Shown here piece by piece: positions 55,281-64,000 of a stretch of DNA of 64,000 bases. Numbering within the stretch: position 1 is the first letter of the stretch; every line of letters starts with the position of its first letter. The position numbers and the translations under genes are program-made. Origin of the DNA: Ectobius pallidus (taxonomy: Eukaryota; Arthropoda; Insecta; Blattodea; Ectobiidae); assembly GCA_964059195.1 (NCBI GenBank), contig CAXKWD010000011.1, positions 15,288,978 through 15,352,977 on the forward strand, given 5' to 3'. The notes below the pieces were generated by a model. It worked only from the letters and a program-made list of their open reading frames with translations, searched no databases and was not told the origin of the DNA.

Positions 55281-57277
55281 CAGTGGTTCCCAAACTATGG
55301 TGGGTCGCGGGAGCAATTTCGGTGGGTCGCGAAAAGGGCGATATTTAACTTGTTTTAACATAAGGAAAGAGTGATTAATTTAAAGAATCCAAACAAATAA
55401 GACTACTGAAAGACATATGAAAAACATGTGCTGTATTTTATATAGCCTAAATTGGTTGTCGTTATGTAGTAGTGGGTCACGAAAAAAAAATTATATAGCC
55501 TATATATGAAGCGTCCAATTCCAAAACTGTCTCAATCCATTTTTTTTTTTAATTTAGATAATGGCGGTTTCGTCATCTACCTACATATCTCTAATAAATG
55601 TTGTGCCTAAACTTCCTCTTTCCTTCCAAAATTAAGCTTCACAAAAGACAAACAGTTTCAAAACTTTCTCATTCCATCCCATGTACAGTTACAAAACTGT
55701 CTCTTTCCCTACATGAATTTCTTTCTCAAAACTTCCTCCATCCATAGCAAGGATTGGTAATATTCATTGTTTGGAAAACAAAACTCTCTCCATACGGCTT
55801 TTAAATTTCCTTACAAATAACCTTTCATTTTATGTTTCCAGCAGTGTTTCCAGCTGTTGTCAGCAGTGTATTAGCACAAATAATAATTATGAACGTTGTC
55901 ACTCTCATATACCCATTGTTAGAAGGTAATAAATAGTACAGACTCTGCAAATAAGAAGATAGTGTTTTCTATGCATTGCTCACAAATACAAGTTAATTAA
56001 GCACTATTCTTAAGAAGTGGAAAGTAATATATCGATTTCACCTAGTGGTAAAGGACGGAAGAAATTGAAAGATCCTTCGAAATGGGGGAAAATATAAAGA
56101 AAAACACAAGTAGGCGGGAGAAACTAAGGTCATGAAAGTGTATGCTGACGGGTGCCCAGGATAAAATAAAAATATTAAAGTAATGGGAATGTTAATGTCT
56201 TGGCTCTACAATAGCATACCACCTGTGAAGAACTCCATGTTATTTTCCCTATTGTCGGCCACTCTTTTCTTCCAGCCATTAGAGTTTTTGGGAGAATAGA
56301 AAATGTCATTAGGGAGAGGGATACTATTAACAAACCATGTGAATATAGAGACATTATTGCACAAAGTGCACATCTGAAGGAACTGTGAGATGATTTTGTT
56401 ATCTTTGATTGGAAGAAAAATAGTGCAAGCTACTCTCTAACATCCTGGGCAGAGGCATTTCCATTTTTTCCGCAGCTAAGCGAATCATTCTAAGAAAAAC
56501 TGCATCTGGAAAAAATGTGATTGTGAGAGGGGAAGTAATTACTTAACAGACATAGGAGCATTCAAATCGGTGTTAAAGGGAGGAAAAACATTTCGCAGAT
56601 GACCCCAGAATCTCAGAATCAGAAGGAAGAGAAACTATCCGATCTCAACACTTTTGTTCCGAGTCGAGAAAAATGACTGATTTATCATTTTACAAGAGTG
56701 CAATACAGGGTGATTCAAGGTTAAACAGAGAAGAAAATGGAAATGAGGATTTATTTATGGAAAAAGAAGACTTAAAATTTGATCTGAAGTGTAATAACCA
56801 AACAGAATAATGTATTCATTCCGTATGGCCTTTAATTTCAAAATTTGAGTTCAATGTCATAGACAAAATAGAAATTGCAGTAATAGATTATTGTATTTAC
56901 ATTAATAAGAAGCCTCTTCTAAAATATTAGAAACAAAAAAGAATTGTGTAATTTTCCAAAACTCTCTCGTTCCAGCCTACAGTTTCAAAATTCTCTCAAT
57001 CCAAACAAAAATATGAAATAACTCCTGAAATATCGATCCCTGATTTTTAGGAATATCACTCATTAGAAGAGTGTTTCTCAACTTTAAAATTAAAAAAATA
57101 ATTGGAACACTGCAAACAGTTAGCAAAAAAGTTATCAGTTTTTGACGTTTCCTGAAAATTGTTAAAACTGGATTGAGACAGTTTTGGAATTGGACGCTTC
57201 ATATGTTATCGTTATGGTCGCGAAAAAAAATTCTAGGTGAAGGTGGGTCCCAGGACAAAAAAGTTAGGGAACCGCTG
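55281..57277. mobile_element. hAT-type MITE split by a 1.7-kb insertion
   Basis: Left end CAGTGGTTCCCAAACTATGG and right inverse CAGCGGTTCCCTAACTTTTT. Without the insert the element is about 300 bp and contains repeated GTGGGTCGCG/GGTCGCGAAAA phrases. The flanks (CTATAGAC, and CAGTATAGAT to the right) share TATAGA but do not give a clean 8-bp duplication. Confidence 0.75.
55507..57201. mobile_element. 1695-bp DNA transposon relic with 33-bp perfect TIRs and iterated subterminal motif
   Basis: Perfect 33-bp inverted repeats (55507-55539, 57169-57201) start TGAAGCGTCCAATTCCAAAA. TA, and more loosely TATA/TATG, flanks the element. A motif of the form AAAACTxTCTCxxTCC recurs near 55522, 55609, 55660, 55690, 55726 and 55778, and near 56958 and 56988 toward the right end. 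In the middle (about 56040-56820) several frames hold protein-like stretches with stops between them (KGRKKLKDPSKWGK, DDFVIFDWKKNSASYSLTSW, RIILRKTASGKNVIVRGE), suggesting an eroded transposase or captured gene. I cannot assign the family. Confidence 0.8.
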
Positions 57278-57890
57278 CAGTATAGATTATAGAGTCTGTT
57301 CCATTTCAGTTGAAACATGACCTAGAAATCTGGCGCAGAATAGAGAGGGATGATTTACTTGTTATCTGCTGTCCTTGTCACTCCTCAGCCCTCTACACCA
57401 ATAGAAGCACTGGAAAAGCACGTGGTTTAGAAAAATCAATATTCCCTCCCCCAACAGTGAAGCATTTTCCTCCACTGCGCATACAGACCCGTGTTTCAAG
57501 AACGATGGAACGGCTTCTAAAAATTATTAATCAAAAATAGTAGTGTCCAATGCATTGAACACATTCTGCGTGTTGTTCAAAATTGCTGAATGATAGTCGT
57601 TCTGTTTAATGGCGATGAATTCCTGGCTGAATCAGGGTAAGTACTTGTCAAATACGCCATTTCGTAACACAGACGGCCTTGATTTGCACTGAAAACCGGT
57701 TTTGTCGTGGATAATAATGGCATAAACATATATTGTTTTGCTCGGGCATCGAAAACCGCACGAGATAGAAGCATCTGTTACTAATCCTTTCACATTGCCA
57801 CGCCACACGTGGATAATAAAGAAGATAATGTATTTAGGAAAAAAACAGACACTACTAAATAAATCATATAAACAAAAATGTTTTTAAAAC
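57278..57890. other. Spacer, nothing firm
   Basis: Short frames on both strands (57310-57540, 57577-57774) lack motifs. Confidence 0.4.
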
Positions 57891-58520
57891 CCGAGTCGGT
57901 ATGACCGTACCTTAACATTTTCAGCAGTGAAATGGAACTGAGGATGTTCAATTGCTGTCAAGAACTGAAACTTTAATTCCTAATAAATAAGGCAAGGCAT
58001 TTAATGACCATAAAATAGTGAAAAAATTAAAATATAAAATGCATTTATGACCTAAAAATAGTGATAAAAAATGGCACAAAATTTAAAAAAAAAATACCAT
58101 TAATTTTCCCGCTATTACTTATATTTAGTTTTTTTACAGGAATGAATCGCTAAAAGCAATTTAATCAATGACAGTGCGTTATATATGAATTTACAATATA
58201 AAACACCCTTAATTTATTGCTAAAAAAGTAAGTAAATCTATACTACTTGGACACCCTTAGCGAAACTTTTGCAATAAACCTGATTTAAAATTAACTATAA
58301 TTAATTTCACGGATATTCTCAAATAAAAATGTTTGTCTATTGTCTGAAAATAACGATCTGTACATAAAAAAGCTCCTCTCTACCTCCACTGAAATATAAT
58401 CTATAATGCCGAAAACGACCTAAAAACGCCGAAAATGACCTAAAAATGCAGAAAATTACCTAAAAATTACCAAAAAATTACCTATCTCTTGAAAATGTTA
58501 CAAAATGCAAAATAAAACAA
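57891..58520. repeat. AT-rich block with GACCTAAAAA-type units
   Basis: Short units close to AAAATGACCTAAAAATGC recur, densest at 58405-58490. The composition is like the interiors of the family C hAT MITEs, so this may be a degraded relative. No ends were found. Confidence 0.5.
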
Positions 58521-58654
58521 ACAAATGCAAAAACAAATTGTCCTTATTTAATCAATTATTTCATGATACACATTTATATATATTCGGACTATCTTTAACC
58601 TTCATATAAAAAAGATTCAAAATCATCAAATGCCTTGCCCTATTAATAAATAAT

Positions 58655-58840
58655 AAAGTAGACGTAACTCCAGGGGCTTCTTCGTAAAGAAGTCACTGAA
58701 TAAAATCTGTCGTGTGAATTGAAAATGTTCTATTGCTGTTAAGAACTGCAGCTTAAATTCCTAATAAAGCATGTATATCAGACGTGATTCCAACGGTTCC
58801 TTCCGAAAGAAGTTATTAAATAGAATCTGTCGTTTGTATG
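58655..58840. repeat. Diverged tandem duplication, about 100 bp
   Basis: GTAACTCCAGGGGCTTCTTC...AGAATCTGTCG-type sequence at 58668-58715 is repeated at 58775-58830 (GTGATTCCAACGGTTCCTTC...). A related phrase, AAGAACTGAAACTTTAATTC, also occurs at 57960. Confidence 0.6.
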
Positions 58841-58859
58841 TCTAATCTATGAATTTCGT

Positions 58860-59670
58860 GTCCATAGTGTTAATATATAAATTTTAGTGCAGGATGTGGT
58901 GTTTCCGCTTTTTAACCACTGAACAGCTGTAGATACGCACAATTTCCAAATCACGCTGAGAAACATTGAACATTTTAATTTTTTGTTTCATTGTATTTTC
59001 CTAAGTTTCCTCTTTTCAGCGGTGTAGGAAATATATAGTCCTTCCACTCTTTATGGTCATTCCCTATTTCACCACCATAACATGGCACTATTCCTTATAT
59101 ATCTCCACCATTTGACTATATCTAACAAATAGAGGCAAAGTATAATTTGTTACGTACATAGACCTACAGCTGTGAAACTTCGTTGGCTACTTCTTGCAAT
59201 TTATGCTTTTTGTCTCGGGTTTTATTAACAAGAAATACACCAGATATTCAGGAATTATTCAGATTATCTCATCGCATGATTTTACGTAGCGATTTTATGA
59301 TGTTCATATTGTACCAGTAAACCCCAAAAAATGTACAAAAATGCCAATAATATATGTTTTCTTCTTTTAAAACATGATCTCCAGGTAAATCAATATTTTT
59401 CGACCACCCATGTAGAATTATTTTTAAACATTCCAAGAATAAGCTGTAAATATTTCATTTCTATGCTGCCAATAACTTCTGAGAAAAGGTTTTTTTTAAG
59501 TACATTAAAACCATATAGGAGGATCTTGATACCCTTAATCCTTTCCTTCAGTTATCAACACTAGTAGATCTGCTATTAAATATCAAATATTTTAATGCAA
59601 AATGTGGAGTTTCCGCCATTTTACCACTAAACAGCTGTAGAAATACGCAAATTCTCAAAATCAACCACGA
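58860..59670. repeat. Pair of dispersed repeats
   Basis: TGTTTCCGCTTTTTAACCAC...AACAGCTGTAGATACGC at 58897-58940 is repeated as AGTTTCCGCCATTTTACCAC...AACAGCTGTAGAAATACGC at 59608-59651. The sequence between has no supported gene. Confidence 0.5.
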
Positions 59671-59799
59671 AGTTATTATTTTAACGAAAATAATTTCAAT
59701 ACTGTACAAAACATTTACAATACTGTATAATGGAGAAAAAATCATTGTATTATAGATTTTTCTTTGTGACTTATTAAAAACTGAGTAGGATAGGACATG

Positions 59800-59960
59800 G
59801 TCAACGAGCTAGACTAAGGTTCTAGGGGTCGACAGTTCAATCCCCGGCGTGGTAATATTTTTAAAAGTTGCCGGTCTCCTTAGCCGCATTAGCTAAGGTG
59901 CATTGCCTTGGAGCCGTGGTGAAGGAGGGTGTGGGTTTGAGTCCCGCCTCGGGTATGGAT
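59800..59960 (+). mobile_element. Two adjacent tRNA-like SINE heads
   Basis: CTAGACTAAGGTTCTAGGGG then TCGACAGTTCAATCCCCGGC at 59808-59850, and TAGCTAAGGTGCATTGCCTT then GTGTGGGTTTGAGTCCCGCC at 59889-59949, look like successive A-box and B-box units. The second is followed by an A-rich stretch. They may be the head of a dimeric SINE or two separate ones. A cloverleaf is not convincing for either. Confidence 0.5.
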
Positions 59961-60508
59961 GTTGGTGTAATAAGAAAAAAAGAAAACAAAACAGTAAAGA
60001 TAAACGATTCAGAATATTGGCCTTATATTGAAATAACGGAACAAGTCCTAGAGAAGTTGATGTTTTTATAAACATAAGCAAGTTGGCCGCAAGCTATTCT
60101 CACCTGCTGGAATTTTAATAAGATAAAAGAAATAGTTTTCGAACAGTTTTACAGCTTTGCAGTTTTACAGTTCTGCCGTTCCACTAGGTTAAACTTATTA
60201 CCGATTCGTGAGTTTTCAAGTTATGCAGTTACATTAGCGTACGTACTGTATTTTGTTACTTTATTCATGGCTTATGATGTAAACACGAGACTAATTGATA
60301 GGAAGGGAGACAACGTGCATTACTGTCTCTTTCTTCAGTGATGTCACGTCAACCTTGTCAACCTAGGTCAGGAATGTCAAACTGAGGGTTCCCCAAGGGT
60401 CATATGGTTCGAATTTGTTTTGCAATGAGGACGACACAACTAACCGAAACTTATTGCAGAATATTTTTATTACTTAAACTTAGGAACATAGCCTATAGCC
60501 TTAATGTA
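59961..60508. other. Spacer, nothing recognised
   Basis: Short repeats of ACAGTTTTACAG/TTCTGCCGTT type at 60140-60185 are the only feature. Confidence 0.45.
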
Positions 60509-60783
60509 CAGATAGGGGGGAAAAAAGCGGACTGACTCTTGTAGCTGAATATAATATAGTTTGTGTTAGTATTTTATAATAATATTAATAATTAATATAT
60601 TCCGTTATAAAACAATAAGATTAGAAACCATATTCTGGATTTCGAAATGGGCTAAGTCAACAGTCCACACTAGAAAAAATTTCAATACATTCCCTGCTAT
60701 CCTGTGAATGCCGCTAGGCATGCGGAGTGGTTCATATCGGTAACTTAGATATTTTAGTCGGTCCGCTTTTTTCCCCCTACCTG
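60509..60783. mobile_element. 275-bp MITE with TA target, Tc1/mariner-like
   Basis: Ends CAGATAGGGGGGAAAAAAGC and inverse CAGGTAGGGGGAAAAAAGCG, each followed inward by GGAC-GACT. TA flanks both sides (60507-60508, 60784-60785). Noncoding interior. Confidence 0.85.
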
Positions 60784-60785
60784 TA

Positions 60786-61119
60786 CATTGAATTATGTAA
60801 ATGGTTTATTCATCAATGCAAAATAATGAAGTACTGTAGTTAAAAAATAAAACAAGACTAAATTTTAAACTTTTACATTTGTATGCAACAGCAACAAATA
60901 TATGTAAAAAAATAAAAACATTTCAAAATGAACATCTATTTACGATTATTTGTGTGTTTTGTCCTGAGACCAGACACTTATTTTTAATGACAATTTTTGC
61001 TACGTCTGACTGAAATGACTGTTCAGTTCCGATTCTGAGCAGCCAGCCTTGATCGCTGAGAAGCTTCTGTTGATTTCATGAAGGAAAATAATTGTTCACA
61101 CACGTAGATAAACCCGAAC
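60786..61119. other. Spacer, nothing recognised
   Basis: AT-rich, no gene or repeat boundary. Confidence 0.45.
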
Positions 61120-61124
61120 ATTGT

Positions 61125-62150
61125 CATAAACCGCAAGGTCGAGGGTTAGATCCCCGATGAGGTTGTTGGAGTTTTTCAATTGGCCTAATCCTTCTGGTGG
61201 CACTATAGCTGCGTCTCCATTGATATACATTTAGCACCAACATGTCAATATTAACAAGTTGATATTGACATGTATATTGCAATTTCGCGTTGCAATTGAC
61301 TTGACATGCAAACCCAACGTGTTGCACTTAACATTTTCAGATGTTAATTTGTTTTCCAGAGAAAATGGACAACATGTCAAGTCAATTGTCTAGTCGGTCG
61401 ATATCGGCTTTGTTTCGGGAATTTCCGGGAAACAAAAAGCGATCGCCGGCTTAATCGGCTATGGTTCGCGAATTTCCGTGTACACGAAAAGCAGTGGACA
61501 GCTTTCTCAATATTGCCGGCATCCATTTTGTATTATGTGAGTATTTGGTATATCAGGGCTCTCAATAGTATTGGATCTACTTTTAAAATTATTTTTTATG
61601 GCATACTCCTTTGTTGAAAAATGTGATAGTTATTTTGAAAAGATCAAGACATCTACAATAAATTAGTATTTAAGAAAGTCATATACAGTTAACAAGAAGA
61701 TAATAACGAGTATATAAAATTACTCTCATTTTGTAATGTTTGCTGCCCTCTTCAGAGGCGTTTTCTTTTTGAATGTTATTTATTATTCATTAATTTCTGT
61801 TCGTAACCGCGCCAACGCATGTTAACCCATAACATTGTAGTGGAGACGGCTGTTAATTGGCAAACCAATAGACTTGTATACGTCAACAAGTTGACGATAA
61901 ACATTTAACATAAGTTAACTGCAACATGTTGGTGCTAAATGTATATCAATGGAGACGCAGCTTATGGTCTTAAAGGTCGACTCAGCCTCTAACAGAAATG
62001 AGAACCAGGTGCAATCCTGGAGGTAAAGGCGGTCGGTGAGTAAGGCTGACAACCTTACCACTTTCACGTACCGAATGTGTAAAATCTGGGAGCCTCAAAT
62101 TCCTGGAACCCTCTGGGCCTCCATGGCATGTATAGAGAACACTTTACTTT
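61125..62150 (+). mobile_element. SINE family B, split by a transposon
   Basis: The 5' part (AAGGTCGAGGGTTAGATCCC to GGTGGCACTAT) ends at 61206 and the 3' part resumes at 61963 with TATGGTCTTAAAGGTCGACT, exactly as in the complete copy at 43263-43572. The 3' end is AGAGAACACTTTACTTT. The tRNA-like A box is missing. Confidence 0.9.
61207..61962. mobile_element. 756-bp TIR element inserted in a SINE, 3-bp TSD
   Basis: Perfect 39-bp inverted repeats (61207-61245, 61924-61962) start AGCTGCGTCTCCATTGATAT. The target duplication is TAT (61204-61206, 61963-61965), confirmed by the uninterrupted SINE, which has a single TAT. Just inside, the left end has further short inverted phrases (AATATTAACAAGTTGATATT). 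No transposase frame. Three-base duplications suggest PIF/Harbinger, but TAT is not its usual target, so the class is open. Confidence 0.92.
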
Positions 62151-63051
62151 ATATTTTTCTTTCCCTTGTTTCTAACTGTTTTTTTACTAAGTTATATTTT
62201 CATTATTTTCTCCTGTATTATAATTGCATCATTTTATTCTATTGTAATTTTATTTATTTTCTTTCTTTTCCTTTCTCTCATTTTATTATTGTTTCTTTAT
62301 GTTCTTTAGCCATCCTGTTCTTTAATTTTTATTCTTCCCCTCCTACAGACCTGATCAAGCGTGTTCTTTCCTATTTCCAGTTTCTTGTTTTCTACTTCCC
62401 ATTTTTTCGTTGTATTCCCGTACACGAATGCCTTTTCTTCCTTCTTAAACGAAAACGGAAATAAGTACTCTTTTAGAATCGCTCATTTCATTCAGTTAAA
62501 AGAAAAAAGGCTAGAAGGAATTGTTGGTGCGAGTGTTGGAGCAGTCAAAAGATTTTGGAGGTCAAAATAAAACGATTGTTCGAGATCACGTTTCCTGGAG
62601 CCTCCCTCCAAGACCTTGGCCTTCTTGCTGCGTAGAGCACCTTGAGTCTTCAGCTTATTGCATAATTAATTCACAGTACTTCAGTTTTTATTACACATTT
62701 CGTAACATAACCTATTATTTACGTAAATTTTATGTAAGATGTCTTACACCTATTAGTTTAAAATTCAATTTTAAGAACAGTGTTTTATCCAACTATTAAA
62801 CATAACAATTCTAATATGAACGCTATCGGAACAAAATGAATACCACAATTACTATATACTATATGCTATGTACTACTATATACTACAATACTATACTATT
62901 ATTTTACAAGTCACAAGATAAACATACGTTAAACATAGCGTTTTATTTTTTAACTGTTTTCTCGTATTACGATTACATTACCTTAACTTCAATTAATTAT
63001 AGCTGTAAAAAGCTATGTTATATTATGACATAACACAACCCGTACAATACG
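62151..63051. other. Spacer with T-rich frames
   Basis: The 142-codon frame at 62036-62464 lies partly in the SINE and partly in T-rich sequence, and encodes no recognised domain. A TACTATA-rich patch lies at 62855-62900. Confidence 0.5.
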
Positions 63052-63519
63052 TAGGGTGTTTTCCCGGGACAGTCCCGTTTTTTACTAAATGTCCCGCTGT
63101 CCCGAAAGTTTTATTGGGGACACTCAAATGTCCCGCTTGACCAGTGCGTTTCACGCTACATTAATTAAAGTTACAACAAGTGAAGGTTTTACTCATTGTC
63201 AAAATGTATTTTGTTGGAGTAATATGTGCTGAATTTTATGATAATTTATAAGAAAAAACGCACTTCTTGACAGCATTCATAAAAGTGAAATGTACAGTTA
63301 CAATGATGCATCTATTTCTGTGGAATAAATTATTTACAGCAGTCTGCAGAAGAAAATTAAGAAGACATTTGGGATAATTTGTGTGCATGAAACATAGGTA
63401 AATGGCAAATATTCCCAACATTTTGGGAATTAAATTTTTGTCCCCTTTCTTCCTGAATTGTCCCAGGTTTTTATTAAAAAAATTGAATGTTTTTATATAA
63501 GCATTTTATGGACACCCTA
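63052..63519. mobile_element. Probable hAT-type MITE, 468 bp
   Basis: The left end TAGGGTG and right inverse TAGGGTGTCC are short inverted ends. The flanking 8-mers ACAATACG and ACAACAGG match at 6 of 8 positions. GTCCCG/TGTCCC-type repeats lie inside both ends. No frame. Confidence 0.55.
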
Positions 63520-63802
63520 ACAACAGGACAACAATAAAATATAACTACATTCTGTAACGCGTATTTTATTAAGCGAAATATTTGGAAAATATTTCACATC
63601 AGGAAAATTTTGTTTCCTAGCCCATAGCATTTACCATAAGAAACTATTCTCATTGGGTGTGGTGAAAGAAATTTGTAAATTAAAAATACTAATTAAAAAC
63701 AAAGTTCCGTTTAAATTAAGATGTGTGCAGCTTACACTGGCAGACATACTGCAACATGAAAATTATATTTTTATAATATTATGATTACTAACATTTTATA
63801 AG

Positions 63803-64000
63803 CCGCCGGCGTGGTCTTGTGGTTAGCGTCGCTGACTACAGATCCGTCGGCCCGGGTTCGATTCCCGGTACCTCCTCGGATTTTTCTGAGGTAGGGAGGT
63901 CTGGTAGGGGTGCACTCAGCCTCGTGATTCCAAATTGAGGAGCTACTTGATAGAGAAGTAGCGGCTCCGGTCCAGAAAACCACCATTAACGGCCGTGGGT
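63803..64000 (+). mobile_element. tRNA-derived SINE, family A, cut by the window end
   Basis: The best-preserved family A head: GTGGTCTTGTGGTTAGCGTC then GCTGACTACAGATCC, and a clean B box in CCCGGGTTCGATTCCCGGTA. The body matches up to AACGGCCGTGGGT where the window ends. Confidence 0.93.

Noticed and set aside
58400..58510. Short regular repeats resembling a CRISPR-like array
   Set aside because: Units are short, degenerate and have no unique spacers; this is a eukaryotic AT-rich minisatellite.
62036..62464. 142-codon plus-strand frame
   Set aside because: It starts inside a SINE and continues into T-rich sequence; no family resemblance.

Overview
The window looks like AT-rich, repeat-dominated intergenic DNA from an insect nuclear genome. 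The transposon and SINE mix, including LINE 3' remnants of types common in cockroaches and termites, makes Blattodea my best guess at low confidence. I see no host protein-coding gene with a convincing product and no rRNA or intact tRNA gene. Nearly every longer reading frame is either transposon-derived or a chance frame in simple repeats.

The centrepiece is a nearly complete Ty3/Gypsy LTR retrotransposon at 26331-36140, reading on the minus strand. It has two 1350-bp LTRs that differ at five positions, a 4-bp target duplication (AGGA), a tRNA-Lys-like primer binding site, an intact 1193-residue pol, a 398-residue gag, and a separate coiled-coil frame upstream of gag. The near-identity of the LTRs marks a recent insertion.

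The left third (1-15000) carries small inverted-repeat elements, two 3' fragments of one LINE next to (ATT)n tracts, two adjacent transposon palindromes (mariner at 5357-6030, hAT at 6031-7090), hAT-type MITEs with target duplications, tRNA-derived SINEs, and unusual simple repeats. From 15000 to 26000 there are SINE and LINE remnants and a nested stack: a Tigger/pogo-like element holding a hAT MITE, all between the arms of a further inverted repeat. A related empty site lies near 37800.

The right half (36000-64000) has more hAT MITEs, several with perfect 8-bp target duplications, a 1.7-kb terminal-inverted-repeat element inside a hAT element, a SINE split by a 756-bp element with perfect 39-bp inverted repeats, Tc1/mariner-type MITEs, and a SINE cut by the window end. 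These parts do not act together as a pathway. They record successive waves of transposition, and the nesting gives relative ages. No clearly new biological system was found. The most unusual signals are the paired transposon palindromes, the strong excess of the 8-mer TAGGCCTA, and the iterated motif at the ends of the 55.5-57.2 kb element.
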